Part shown: positions 9,323 to 18,439 of the stretch, in pieces
Position numbering within the stretch: position 1 is the stretch's first letter
Layout of the letters: each line of letters begins with the position of its first letter
Assembly (NCBI RefSeq): GCF_002163675.1
Contig: NZ_CP019334.1
Coordinates: 2,647,501-2,711,500, forward strand
Direction of reading: 5' to 3'
Source: Polaribacter sp. SA4-12
GTDB lineage: Bacteria; Bacteroidota; Bacteroidia; Flavobacteriales; Flavobacteriaceae
DNA: 64,000 nt
Position numbers and translations under genes: made by a program
Notes under the pieces: generated by a model
Databases searched by the model: none
Told to the model about the DNA's origin: nothing
The model's input: the letters and a program-made list of their open reading frames with translations, nothing else

Positions 9323-9361
9323 GTTCGAAATTTTGTTATTTACAAAAAAAGTGTATATTCG

Positions 9362-9369
9362 TATCTTTA
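9362..9369 (+). promoter_or_regulatory. Possible -7 element for the M43 protease gene
   Basis: TATCTTTA matches TAnnTTTG at 7 of 8 positions. It would give a 5' UTR of about 105 nt. Confidence 0.3.
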
Positions 9370-9483
9370 AAATTTTAAACACATAAAGTGTTTTTTGTTA
9401 TTATTTAAACAAAACTACTGATGATGTCATAAAATTTTAACTAAATTTAACTAATTATTTAACCCCAAAAATCTCAACTAAAC

Positions 9484-10536
9484 ATGATGAAAAAAGGATT
9501 ATTAGCGTTGCTTTTAGCAGCAGGAACTTTTATTGGATGTCAAGAAAGTACTGACACTCCAAATGAACAACAGTCTAAAGTAGATATGAGTGATTTCTAT
9601 CTTTTTACAGATCAATACGAAAGTAAAACCAATTCTAAAGATGATGATGATAAATGCTATTCAATGCAAGAATTGAATAGACAATTAAAAGAAAACCCGG
9701 GATTATATAAAAAAATGTACAATGCTGAACTTCACACTAGAAAGCATACTGCAAAAGGTAAACCAACCGGTGGTGGTGGATCAAATGGTGGTGGTGGAGA
9801 TACTGATGTAGATGTTACTATTGTAGCTGATAACTTAGGTGTTGTTAATATTCCTGTTTATATTCATATTGTTTATCCAAATGCTAGTAGTATTAGTAAC
9901 TCACAGGTTACTTCTCAAATGAGTGTATTAAATTCAGATTTTTCTAGCACAAATGTTAATCAATTACCTTCAGGTACAACATTTGCTAATGATGCAACAG
10001 ATGCAGGTTTTAGTTTCACTTTAGCTGGAACATTTAGACATGATGATGCTACATCTTCTTGGGGAACTAATAATTCAGTAAAATCTGCTTACCCTCCTAT
10101 TACTCCAGAGACTCATTTAAATATTTGGGTATGTAATATTGGTGGTGGAATCTTAGGATATGCACAATTTCCAGGTGGAGCTGCATCAACTGATGGTGTA
10201 GTTTTAGGTGGTGATTATTTCGGTGTTACAAGTGGTGTTTATGGTGCTGGTAGAACAGCAACTCATGAAGTTGGTCACTATTTCAATTTACGTCACATTT
10301 GGGGAGACGGAAGATGTCGTCAAGACGATTTCGTTGCTGATACTCCATCTGCAGATTCTTCAAATGGAGGATGTCCTACATTTCCTTCTATAAGTTGTAA
10401 AACAGCTGACATGACAATGAATTATATGGATTATACTTATGATGCTTGTATGTATATGTTTACAGATGGTCAACGTAATAGAATGAGAGCTATTTTTACT
10501 TCTGGAGGAGCAAGAGCTTCTATGGCAGGAAACTAA
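9484..10536 (+). CDS. M43-family zinc metalloprotease lipoprotein (cytophagalysin/pappalysin type)
   Basis: 350 residues. The lipoprotein signal ends at the lipobox FIGC (Cys19); a Gly-rich linker (GGGGSNGGGGD) near residues 98-110 separates a charged N-terminal part from the catalytic domain. The extended zinc motif HEVGHYFNLRHIWG starts at H261 (HExxHxxxxxH), and the Met-turn is in MNYMDYTYD. The cysteine-rich insert (CRQDDF…CPTF…CKTAD) is usual for M43B. It probably degrades proteins at the outer-membrane surface. The start could be 9484 or 9487 (MM). It is monocistronic, between terminators. Confidence 0.92.
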   Translation: MMKKGLLALLLAAGTFIGCQESTDTPNEQQSKVDMSDFYLFTDQYESKTNSKDDDDKCYSMQELNRQLKENPGLYKKMYNAELHTRKHTAKGKPTGGGGSNGGGGDTDVDVTIVADNLGVVNIPVYIHIVYPNASSISNSQVTSQMSVLNSDFSSTNVNQLPSGTTFANDATDAGFSFTLAGTFRHDDATSSWGTNNSVKSAYPPITPETHLNIWVCNIGGGILGYAQFPGGAASTDGVVLGGDYFGVTSGVYGAGRTATHEVGHYFNLRHIWGDGRCRQDDFVADTPSADSSNGGCPTFPSISCKTADMTMNYMDYTYDACMYMFTDGQRNRMRAIFTSGGARASMAGN

Positions 10537-10556
10537 TTATCTCATAAATAAAAAAT

Positions 10557-10585
10557 AAAAAGACGTCTTTATGACGTCTTTTTTT
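10557..10585 (+). terminator. Rho-independent terminator after the M43 protease
   Basis: AAAAAGACGTC and GACGTCTTTTT form an 11-bp stem with a TTTAT loop and a T-run. Confidence 0.9.
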
Positions 10586-10609
10586 ATATTTAAATTTTAA
10601 ATAAACATT

Positions 10610-11035
10610 ATGAAACTATTAAAAAAGATCACATTATTACTTTTAATTGTTTTTTCTAGCTGCATAGCGCAGGAAGATTCTAATAAAATTATCGAAGTGC
10701 AATATGTTGCACACACAAGAGGAACTTCACTAAGTATCACTTATAAAAATGATTCAGTTAAATATAAAACGAATTCAAAGGATAAAACACTAGTTCTAAG
10801 CAAACATCTACAACAAAAGATACAAGAAGAAGCTAATAAATTAAACCTTAAAGAAATATCAAGTTTAAAAGCTCCTTCAAATAGGCGCTTTACAGATGGA
10901 GCTTTAAGTGCTAATTTTACAATAAAGACCAACACTAATGTATTTACGTCTTCAGATTTTGATCATGAAAACCCACCAAAAGAATTAGCGCCACTTTATA
11001 ATATATTTAAAAAAGCAAAAAAGGTTGAGAATTAA
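10610..11035 (+). CDS. Small lipoprotein, unknown function
   Basis: 141 residues with signal MKLLKKITLLLLIVFSSC (lipobox FSSC, Cys18). The mature part alternates beta-like strands (IIEVQYVAHTRGTSLSITYK…) with a Lys/Gln-rich helix (LSKHLQQKIQEEANKLNLK), a pattern seen in many small flavobacterial lipoproteins. No enzymatic motif. The stop codon lies in the loop of the downstream terminator. Function unknown. Confidence 0.72.
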   Translation: MKLLKKITLLLLIVFSSCIAQEDSNKIIEVQYVAHTRGTSLSITYKNDSVKYKTNSKDKTLVLSKHLQQKIQEEANKLNLKEISSLKAPSNRRFTDGALSANFTIKTNTNVFTSSDFDHENPPKELAPLYNIFKKAKKVEN

Positions 11036-11049
11036 ATTCTCAACCTTTT
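11015..11049. terminator. Bidirectional terminator containing a stop codon in its loop
   Basis: AAGGTTGAGAAT (11021-11032) pairs perfectly with ATTCTCAACCTT (11036-11047). The three loop bases 11033-11035 are the TAA stop of the lipoprotein gene. An A-tract precedes and a T-tract follows, so it can serve both the plus-strand gene and the convergent SGNH gene. Confidence 0.88.
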
Positions 11050-11073
11050 TTTTATATACTTAATTGTCTTTTC

Positions 11074-12546
11074 TTATCTCAATAAAGGAGAATAGTTTGT
11101 AGGATAATCACCTGCTTTAGCTAAACCATCTGTAGCTGTTGTAAAGTTTGAACCAAACTCTGCATCCATAGAAGCAAGAATTTTATTTGCCATTAAAGCA
11201 TAACCTCTAGCAGTTAAATGAACACCATCTAAACTTACTAAACCACCTGTAACTAAACTAGTTGTTAGAGTATAACCATCAAAAGCAATTCCTGTAGAAG
11301 CTTCAGATAAAACACCTTTAAAGTCTACCATTGCAATATTTGAGTTTGAACTAGCAACTGCAGCTATTGTTGTATTGTAAGCATCAGTAGCTGTTTTTAT
11401 ATTAGTTTGTTCTTGTGGTGTTAATACCCATTCGTCACCTAAGGCAACACCTACACCATAAACACTTGCTGCATTACTTGGGTCTGCTAAAGTACCAATA
11501 ATAGCAGAACTTGCTAATAATAATAAATCATCAGCAGTTGCTTGTCTATATGAAGGAATTCCTAAAGCAGATAAATCTGTTAAATCTTCATCAACTATAA
11601 CAACTGCATTTTGACCAGCAGCAAAAGTAATTGTTCTTTTAGCAACTTCTGCAGCATCAATCATACTATAAGACTGTGCAACTAACAAACCACCATTATA
11701 TTGAGCATAACCTGTATTTACAGCTGTTGCAGTTCCTGCATCTAAAGGAATTGGGTTATAAGGTACGGTTGTAAAATTAGCTAAATCTGTAATGTAAGGT
11801 ACGTTTGCTACCACTCCTTTTGCTCCATTTGCTGTTAAAGCAGTTACCATACCACTAAAAACACTTGCAAAAACATTAGGGTCTGTAATATCTGAAACAC
11901 CATAAGAAGTTGGATCAAAGTTTCCTGTTTGATCTACTCCAGAACCTCCAGAAAGTGCATATCCTAAAACATCATTTCCACCGATTTCTGATAATGTAAA
12001 AAATGTTGGACTTTGTGCTAAAACATCTCCCATAACTGAAGCAGTAGGGCTAGAAGCCATTCTACCAAAATAAGGATTTAATTGTCCATAACCAGCAACT
12101 CCTAAATGAAAACTTTTTGCTCCAGGTGCACCAAAATTATTAAATGGTCCACTAAGAACCGTTGTTAGTTCTGTTGTAGGTAAAGCATCTAATCTTGCTG
12201 GTCCTGCTCCATCAAAATAAAACCTTGTTGGTTGAACTGCTGTTCCACCATAAACCAATCCTCCAATATTATCATTCATTAAAGGTTGAATAAACTCTGT
12301 TCCAAATTTTGATGCCAAAATATTAGGAAAAGAATTTTCTTGAGCTGCTTTAAACATTGCTCCATCTGTATAACCTGCAGTAAAAGAAGCTCCAATAGAA
12401 ACGAATTTAGAAAAATCTAAACCATTTGCATTTAATTGAACCTCTGCTACTACTTCTTCTGGAATTGCATCCAACTCATTGTTTACATCACAAGATGTTA
12501 AGCCAAGAGTTAAAAGAAACAATCCTAAATATTTATAATTCTTCAT
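11074..12546 (-). CDS. SGNH/GDSL-type hydrolase lipoprotein
   Basis: 490 residues. The signal peptide ends at lipobox LTSC (Cys19). Block I of the SGNH fold appears as IGASFTAGYTDG (Ser in a GxS context), a GGND motif as EIGGNDVLGYAL, and block V as DGVHLTARGYALMAN with the catalytic Asp/His pair. It is probably an esterase/lipase anchored at the outer membrane. It starts 14 bp after the TonB-dependent receptor gene on the same strand, an arrangement often seen in Flavobacteriaceae, so the two likely form one operon for use of a lipidic or esterified substrate. Substrate unknown. Confidence 0.88.
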   Translation of the reverse strand: MKNYKYLGLFLLTLGLTSCDVNNELDAIPEEVVAEVQLNANGLDFSKFVSIGASFTAGYTDGAMFKAAQENSFPNILASKFGTEFIQPLMNDNIGGLVYGGTAVQPTRFYFDGAGPARLDALPTTELTTVLSGPFNNFGAPGAKSFHLGVAGYGQLNPYFGRMASSPTASVMGDVLAQSPTFFTLSEIGGNDVLGYALSGGSGVDQTGNFDPTSYGVSDITDPNVFASVFSGMVTALTANGAKGVVANVPYITDLANFTTVPYNPIPLDAGTATAVNTGYAQYNGGLLVAQSYSMIDAAEVAKRTITFAAGQNAVVIVDEDLTDLSALGIPSYRQATADDLLLLASSAIIGTLADPSNAASVYGVGVALGDEWVLTPQEQTNIKTATDAYNTTIAAVASSNSNIAMVDFKGVLSEASTGIAFDGYTLTTSLVTGGLVSLDGVHLTARGYALMANKILASMDAEFGSNFTTATDGLAKAGDYPTNYSPLLR

Positions 12547-12560
12547 TAAATTTTGTTTTT

Positions 12561-15287
12561 TTAGTTATTAATTGACCAAGAAAGGTAGTATTGAGAACCA
12601 ATTGCACCTACACCAGGAGCACTTAAATACTCTTGTCCTGTTAAGTTAGCTCCTCCTAATTTAAATACAGATTTCCAAGAAGGAACGCTATAATTAATTT
12701 GTGCATCTAAGACTGTTCTTGATTTTATAGTTGCATCTACAAAAGTAGATTCCCATCTATATTTATCTTGCCATCTTGCATTAATATTAAAACCAAAGTT
12801 TTTAAACAAATCAGTTTTTCCAAATTGTAATTTTACTTTGTGTTTTGGGGTATTAAATCCTGCTTCAAAATCTGGGTTTGCTGCTTGATCAAATTCAAAT
12901 TCAGCAAGCGTATAATTTAGACCTAAATTAAACCCATCTAAAATCTTCGTGTTTAAACCGATGGTTGCTCCATAAGAACTAATATCTGCTGTTGAGTTTG
13001 CATACAATTGAAAAACTTTAAAACCTCCAACTGCATTGTAAGGTACAATAACGTTCGTATTAGCAATAAAATCTTCATATTTATTATAATACACACTTAA
13101 ATCTACTGTAATTCTATTAGAAGCACCTGTGTTTACCAAACCTCTATAACCAACTTCAAAAGCAGTTACTTTTTCTGGTTTTACAAATGCAACATCTGCT
13201 TTAACAGTTCCTCCACTTGAGACAGTATAAGAATTTTCATAAGCATCTCTACCAGTTAATGTATAACTAACTCCAGCATCTTGGAAAGTTGTAGAATATC
13301 TATCTATATTATCTTCAACACCACCTACTAAAATAGCACTACCAACATCTAAACCAATGTATTGATCTTGAGTTGTTGGATTTCTAAAACCTGTTTGAAA
13401 AGAAGCTCTAAAGTTTTGATTTTTATTTTCTCCTCCTGCATAAGCAAATGAAACTCTTGGTGAAAAATTACCATCAAAATTTTGTGCTTTATCATAACGA
13501 AGAGAAGCTGTTATTTTTAAACGATCATCTTCTAAAAATTTCTTTTGTGCTTGTGTATAAATACCATATTCATCATAATTAATAGGACCATCTGCATCCG
13601 TAAATATATTACCAAAAGAATTTAAAGAGTATCTTCTATAAGAAGTACCTACTTGAATCTCTGCAAAGTCTATTACATCTTGAAAATTATAATTTGCATC
13701 TCCATGATATAATTTAGTTTGATCTCTAAATTTTGCACCTGTTAATAAGTTTGGATCATTAGTAACTTTATTAAAAGCTGCCTTAAATTCTGCTGAACCT
13801 GGTTCATACCTTCCAGTTTCTGCAGTTTGTCTTCCTAAAGCATGTGCTTGATCTGATGTTAAACCTCCTAAAGTTCCTTGTAAATAAGCACCCGTATATT
13901 GACCAAACCAAGTGTTATCATCTTTCCATGCTCTATTAATATTTATTGCTGTAAATAAGGTATTGTATGAATCACCTGCATCTTCATCAGTCACATAACC
14001 TCTTACAAAAAAGTTTTTACCTCTAACTTCTAATTTATGCTGCTGCATAAAAAAGTTTTTAATACTATATTTTTGACCTCCTAAATACTGAGTAGTTCCA
14101 ACTCCAAATTTAGAATTCAAAATAACCTCTAAACGATCATCACCAAATGGACGGAAGTTTAATGACCCACCAAACTTAACGCTTTCTACACCATAATCAA
14201 TTAAATCTCTTTCGTTATAACCAGTTCTACTGATGTTTTCACTTGGTATAAGTGAAGCTGCTCCATTAGGTATTACTCCTAAAGATTCAAGAGCTTTAGC
14301 AACACCATTTATATTTGTAGAAACTACATCTCCAAATACATTAACACCATTATAATTTCTATCAGACTCTCTATCACCAGCAACTAATTCGCCACCTCTA
14401 GTATTTCTATAATCAGTTGCAAACCAATCAGTACCCTCTAATACAGAAAGCGTTGCTTTTGCAGCAAATTTGTCAGAAAAAGCATATGCCATTCTTATAT
14501 TAAAATCAGTAAACTCATTGTTTCCACCAGCTTCTTGACTCGTCATTCCTCCTTTTAAAGAAAGACTAATTCCTTGATCTTCAAAAGGACTTTTACTTGT
14601 CATAAACATAATACCATTAAAAGCATTTGCACCATATAATGCAGAAGAAGCTCCTGGTAGTAATTCTACTGTTTTTACATCTAACTCAGACATACCTAAT
14701 AAATTACCTAATGCAAAGTTTAAAGCTGGAGATGAATTATCCATTCCATCTACTAATTGCATAAAACGTGTATTAGAAAATGTAGCAAAACCACGAGTGT
14801 TAATAGACTTAAATGTTAAACTGTTTGTATTAACATCTACTCCTTTTAAATTCTCTAGTCCGTCATAGAAACTAGGTGCAGAAGTGTTTTTAATGGCTCT
14901 ACTATCCATTCTTTCAATAGTAACTGGAGACTCCATAATACGTTCTGGAGTTCTAGAAGCAGAAACTACGATTTCATCTAAAGAAGTTTCGTTTTCTACT
15001 AAATCAACATCAACTTTCTGATTGTTTTTTGTTATTTCTACTTTTGCTGTATGAAATCCTAAAACAGAAATTTCTAAAGTAAAAGGTGGTTTGTCGGCTA
15101 CTTTTAATACAAAGTATCCATCAAAATCTGTATTAGTTCCTACAGATTTTCTGGAAATTTTAATATTAGCCCCAGGAATCGTTTCTCCTGTTTTTGCATC
15201 CTTAACTGTACCTGAAACCGTGGTTTGAGCGACCATTGTAACACTACCAAAAGCTATAAATGCAAGAAGTAAAATCTTTTTTATCAT
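12561..15287 (-). CDS. TonB-dependent outer-membrane receptor with CarboxypepD-like N-terminal domain
   Basis: 908 residues: signal peptide (to about residue 20, …SVTMVAQ), a CarboxypepD-regulatory-like beta-sandwich (GTVKDAKTGETIPGANI…GTNTDFDGYFVLKV, about 24-110), a plug domain (SASRTPERIMESPVTIERMD…LYGANAFNGIMFMTSK, about 115-235) and a C-terminal 22-strand-type barrel rich in aromatic strands. It imports a ligand across the outer membrane using TonB energy. The gene heads an operon with the SGNH lipoprotein. No SusD-like partner is present, so it is not a standard SusCD pair. Divergent from ribF. Confidence 0.9.
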   Translation of the reverse strand: MIKKILLLAFIAFGSVTMVAQTTVSGTVKDAKTGETIPGANIKISRKSVGTNTDFDGYFVLKVADKPPFTLEISVLGFHTAKVEITKNNQKVDVDLVENETSLDEIVVSASRTPERIMESPVTIERMDSRAIKNTSAPSFYDGLENLKGVDVNTNSLTFKSINTRGFATFSNTRFMQLVDGMDNSSPALNFALGNLLGMSELDVKTVELLPGASSALYGANAFNGIMFMTSKSPFEDQGISLSLKGGMTSQEAGGNNEFTDFNIRMAYAFSDKFAAKATLSVLEGTDWFATDYRNTRGGELVAGDRESDRNYNGVNVFGDVVSTNINGVAKALESLGVIPNGAASLIPSENISRTGYNERDLIDYGVESVKFGGSLNFRPFGDDRLEVILNSKFGVGTTQYLGGQKYSIKNFFMQQHKLEVRGKNFFVRGYVTDEDAGDSYNTLFTAININRAWKDDNTWFGQYTGAYLQGTLGGLTSDQAHALGRQTAETGRYEPGSAEFKAAFNKVTNDPNLLTGAKFRDQTKLYHGDANYNFQDVIDFAEIQVGTSYRRYSLNSFGNIFTDADGPINYDEYGIYTQAQKKFLEDDRLKITASLRYDKAQNFDGNFSPRVSFAYAGGENKNQNFRASFQTGFRNPTTQDQYIGLDVGSAILVGGVEDNIDRYSTTFQDAGVSYTLTGRDAYENSYTVSSGGTVKADVAFVKPEKVTAFEVGYRGLVNTGASNRITVDLSVYYNKYEDFIANTNVIVPYNAVGGFKVFQLYANSTADISSYGATIGLNTKILDGFNLGLNYTLAEFEFDQAANPDFEAGFNTPKHKVKLQFGKTDLFKNFGFNINARWQDKYRWESTFVDATIKSRTVLDAQINYSVPSWKSVFKLGGANLTGQEYLSAPGVGAIGSQYYLSWSINN

Positions 15288-15448
15288 AATTTGAATTATT
15301 TGTTAACTTCGGCAAAATACAATATTTTTTGAATAATTCAATAAATAGGTCATTTTTTTAAGATTTTAACAAAAAAACGACTTCTTTTTAACAAAAAGAA
15401 AGTGAAAAAAGGACTCTTTTAGACATTAATAGAAACGGCTAGTTATTG

Positions 15449-15456
15449 TACATTTG
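15449..15456 (+). promoter_or_regulatory. -7 element upstream of ribF
   Basis: TACATTTG matches TAnnTTTG exactly, 25 bp before the TTG start of ribF. No clear -33 element. Confidence 0.5.
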
Positions 15457-15480
15457 TAATATCATTAATTATACTTTTAG

Positions 15481-16413
15481 TTGAACACAATTCATAATAT
15501 TTCTAACTTTTCTACAACAGAAAAAACATACGTTACTATTGGTACTTTTGATGGTGTTCATTTTGGGCATCAACAAATTATTGAGAAGCTCGTTTTAGAG
15601 GCTAAAAAAGCAAATAGAAAATCGGTATTACTTACTTTTTTTCCACATCCAAGAATGGTGTTGCAAAAAGACAATTCTTTAGAGTTGATTAACACTATTG
15701 AAGAACGTGCAGAACTTCTTAAAAAAACAGGTTTAGATTACTTAATTATTCATCCTTTTAGCAAAGAATTTTCTAGAATGACTGCTTTAGAGTTTGTTCG
15801 TGATATTCTTGTGAATCAACTTAATATTTCGAAATTGATTATTGGTTACGATCATCACTTTGGTAAAAATAGAGAAGGAAACATTGTTCAGTTAACAGAG
15901 TATAGTCATTTATATGACTTTACGGTGGAAGAAATTCCTGCACAAGATATCGATGACGTTTCTGTTAGTTCTACAAAAGTAAGACGCGCTTTGGCAGAAG
16001 GAAATATTGAAACTGCCAACAACTATTTAGGTTACAATTTTATGTTGACTGGTTCTGTTGTAAACGGAAAACAATTAGGAGGAACAATTGGATATCCGAC
16101 AGCAAATATTGATGTAAAAGAATCGTATAAATTGATTCCTAAAACGGGTGTTTATGTTGTAAAATCTACGATTGATAAAAAAGAAGTATTTGGAATAATG
16201 AACATTGGTAATAGACCTACTGTAGATGGTAGTTACCAAACAATTGAAGTCCATTTTTTAGATTTCAATGGCGATTTATACAACCAAAACCTTACAATAG
16301 AATTGCTTTATTTTTTACGTGATGAAGAAAAATTTAGTTCTATTGAAACTTTAATTGTTCAGATTAAAAAAGACGAACAAACTGCCAGAGATTTTATAAA
16401 AAGTAAGTCTTAA
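15481..16413 (+). CDS. ribF: Bifunctional riboflavin kinase / FAD synthetase RibF
   Basis: 310 residues, normal length. The N-terminal FAD synthetase (nucleotidyltransferase) has GTFDGVHFGHQQII near residue 22 and the FFPHPRMVL and SSTKVRRAL motifs; the C-terminal flavokinase has LTGSVVNGKQLGGTIGYPTANI. It makes FMN from riboflavin, then FAD. The start is a TTG at 15481: an in-frame TAG sits immediately upstream and there is no nearby ATG, while the family N-terminus (…TIHNISNF…) aligns from here. Divergent from the TonB receptor gene. Confidence 0.95.
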   Translation: MNTIHNISNFSTTEKTYVTIGTFDGVHFGHQQIIEKLVLEAKKANRKSVLLTFFPHPRMVLQKDNSLELINTIEERAELLKKTGLDYLIIHPFSKEFSRMTALEFVRDILVNQLNISKLIIGYDHHFGKNREGNIVQLTEYSHLYDFTVEEIPAQDIDDVSVSSTKVRRALAEGNIETANNYLGYNFMLTGSVVNGKQLGGTIGYPTANIDVKESYKLIPKTGVYVVKSTIDKKEVFGIMNIGNRPTVDGSYQTIEVHFLDFNGDLYNQNLTIELLYFLRDEEKFSSIETLIVQIKKDEQTARDFIKSKS

Positions 16414-16435
16414 TTTTTAAAATAAATTTATTTTA

Positions 16436-16545
16436 TAGAATTGCACTTCGCGTTAAGGATTGAACAATTGTTTGAGCTCTTTTTTGTTTTTTCACAAAAA
16501 AAGCGAGTGTGAAAGCCTGACCCTTGTGGTAACACCCAAAAACAT
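16436..16545 (+). ncRNA. Candidate structured noncoding RNA between ribF and serS
   Basis: This 110-bp stretch has no usable reading frame, is richer in GC than its surroundings, and shows several helices: CTCTTTTTTGT with ACAAAAAAAGCGAG (about 16477-16506), GTGT with ACAC around GAAAGCCTGACCC (16507-16535), and a TTCGCG / GCGTTAAGGATTG segment at the 5' end. Blocks such as GCGTTAAGGATTGAAC, AAAGCCTGACCC and GGTAACACCC resemble an intergenic element seen repeatedly in Flavobacteriia; it may be the Rfam Flavo-1 motif or a relative, but this is from memory and not verified. Strand assumed from the neighbours. Confidence 0.45.
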
Positions 16546-16647
16546 TTTTAGTTTTCTTTTAATTCTATGATTTCTATTTGCTTATCTGGTTAAAATTTTA
16601 CACGTTTTTTTATTTCTGATTTCGTGGTAAATCCATCTCACAAATTA

Positions 16648-16655
16648 TATCTTTG
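16648..16655 (+). promoter_or_regulatory. -7 element of the serS promoter
   Basis: TATCTTTG matches TAnnTTTG exactly, 21 bp before the serS ATG. It overlaps an in-frame TTG (16653), ruling that codon out as the start. Confidence 0.6.
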
Positions 16656-16676
16656 CATTTACAAAATTCTACAAAA

Positions 16677-17951
16677 ATGTTACAAGTACAATTTATTAGA
16701 GACAACAAAGAAACTGTTTTAGAAGGATTAGCAAAACGTAATTTTGCAAATTCTGAAACAATTATTGAGCAAGTTTTAACTGCTGATGAAAATCGAAGAA
16801 AAACTCAAGTTGAGTTAGATGATACTTTGGCGGAATCTAATAAACTGTCCAAAGAAATTGGTGGTTTCTTTAAATCTGGACAAGTACAAAAAGCAAACCT
16901 TTTAAAAGAAAAAACGGGTCAGTTAAAGGACAAATCTAAAGAACTTGGTGAAAGTTTAAATGATTTTACTGAGGCTTTACAAACCTTATTATATACGATA
17001 CCGAATATTCCTCATGCTTCTGTAAAAGCAGGAAAGTCTGAAGAAGATAATGAGAACATTTTTAGTGAAGGAACGATTCCTGATTTAGGAGAAAATGCAT
17101 TACCTCACTGGGAATTAGCTAAGAAATACGATATTATAGATTTCGAATTAGGAAATAAAATTACGGGTGCTGGTTTCCCGGTTTATAAAGGAAAAGGTGC
17201 TAGAATTCAGCGTGCTTTAATCAATTATTTTTTAGATAAAAATACAAAAGCTGGTTATAATGAAGTTCAGGTTCCTCATTTGGTAAATACAGAATCTGCA
17301 ACTGCAACTGGGCAATTGCCAGATAAAGATGGACAAATGTATCATTCTACAGTAGATGATTTATATTTAATTCCTACTGCAGAAATTCCTATTACAAATA
17401 TGTTTCGTGGAAACTTGTTACAAGAATCAGAATTTCCAATAACTGCAACGGGTTATACGCCTTGTTTTAGAAGAGAAGCAGGTAGTTATGGTGCACATGT
17501 TCGTGGTTTAAACAGATTACATCAATTTGATAAAGTAGAAATTGTACGCATTGAGCATCCAGATAATTCTTACCAAGCTTTAAACGGAATGGTAGAACAC
17601 ATAAAAGATATTTTAAGAGAATTAAAATTACCTTATAGAATTTTACGTTTGTGTGGTGGTGATACTGGTTTTACAGCTGCTTTAACTTTTGATTTTGAAG
17701 TATTTTCTACGGCGCAAGATCGATGGTTAGAAATCAGTTCTGCATCAAATTTTGAGACGTTTCAAGCAAATAGATTAAAACTTCGTTTTAAGAATAAAGA
17801 AGGAAAAAGCGAATTAGCACACACACTTAACGGAAGCTCTTTGGCTTTACCACGTGTTTTGGCTGGAATCTTAGAAAACTACCAAACAGCAGACGGAATA
17901 AAAGTACCAGATGTATTGGTTCCTTATTGTGGGTTTGATATGATTGATTAA
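16677..17951 (+). CDS. serS: Seryl-tRNA synthetase
   Basis: 424 residues. An N-terminal long helical arm (about 30-110, the tRNA-binding coiled coil) precedes the class II catalytic core: TAEIPITNMFRG, motif 2 TPCFRREAGSYGAHVRGLNR, and motif 3 with HTLNGSSLALPRVLAGILEN. It charges tRNA-Ser in the cytoplasm. ATG 16677 (MLQVQFIRDN) is the family start. Monocistronic; the candidate ncRNA lies about 130 bp upstream and an ACTG repeat tract follows. Confidence 0.97.
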   Translation: MLQVQFIRDNKETVLEGLAKRNFANSETIIEQVLTADENRRKTQVELDDTLAESNKLSKEIGGFFKSGQVQKANLLKEKTGQLKDKSKELGESLNDFTEALQTLLYTIPNIPHASVKAGKSEEDNENIFSEGTIPDLGENALPHWELAKKYDIIDFELGNKITGAGFPVYKGKGARIQRALINYFLDKNTKAGYNEVQVPHLVNTESATATGQLPDKDGQMYHSTVDDLYLIPTAEIPITNMFRGNLLQESEFPITATGYTPCFRREAGSYGAHVRGLNRLHQFDKVEIVRIEHPDNSYQALNGMVEHIKDILRELKLPYRILRLCGGDTGFTAALTFDFEVFSTAQDRWLEISSASNFETFQANRLKLRFKNKEGKSELAHTLNGSSLALPRVLAGILENYQTADGIKVPDVLVPYCGFDMID

Positions 17952-17956
17952 TATTT

Positions 17957-18066
17957 AGTGTTCAGTTTACAGTATTCAGTCGCAGTTTTCAGTTAGCTAT
18001 TTTGCGTAAAAGCTCTTTTTGATATAGTTGAGTACTGTTTACTGCAACTGCAAACTGAAGACTAAA
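17957..18066 (+). repeat. ACTG/CAGT short-repeat tract
   Basis: Imperfect units (TTCAGTTTACAGTATTCAGT, TTTTCAGTTAG, ACTGCAACTGCAAACTGAAG) of the same style as in the sufC-sufD spacer and the trmH-mutS spacer. Confidence 0.45.
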
Positions 18067-18076
18067 AAACGGCGTA

Positions 18077-18220
18077 CTAATTAGAAACTACAGCTATCAT
18101 TAATCTTTTATATTTATTCATTTCTAAAAGTGCATTAAAGTAAGCACTAATTTGTCCGTTTTTCATAAACTCTATTGAGTTGTTTTTTGCAGTTTCGTAT
18201 TGTGCTGAAAAAGTATTCAT
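18077..18220 (-). CDS. Small protein, 47 aa, unknown function
   Basis: An ATG at 18220 (minus strand) opens 47 codons: it begins MNTFSAQYETAKNNSIEF, continues with MKNGQISAYFNALLEMNKYK, and ends RLMIAVVSN. The composition is protein-like (soluble, helical, balanced charge) and codon use matches neighbouring genes. The central 'GQISAYFNALLEMN' pattern looks like a small conserved flavobacterial protein, from memory. It fills an otherwise empty 488-bp gap. Function unknown. Confidence 0.55.
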   Translation of the reverse strand: MNTFSAQYETAKNNSIEFMKNGQISAYFNALLEMNKYKRLMIAVVSN

Positions 18221-18331
18221 AATCTTAAAATTTGATTGGTTATATATACTATAGACAAGTTTCGTGCCAAAACGTTACAAGAAACACCTCGGAATAGATG
18301 GCTTTAATAAAATTTTAACATATTTCTTAAG

Positions 18332-18339
18332 TATCTTTG
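18332..18339 (+). promoter_or_regulatory. -7 element upstream of the TPR gene
   Basis: TATCTTTG matches TAnnTTTG exactly, about 100 bp before the start of the TPR gene. A small CCCTC-ACA-GAGGG hairpin (18352-18364) lies in the implied 5' UTR. Confidence 0.45.
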
Positions 18340-18439
18340 ATTCTGATGAAACCCTCACAGAGGGATTTTGTATGTTTACAGAAAGCTATTATTATTATTA
18401 GCTAAAAGAGTACATCAACAATAATTTTAACTCCTTTTT

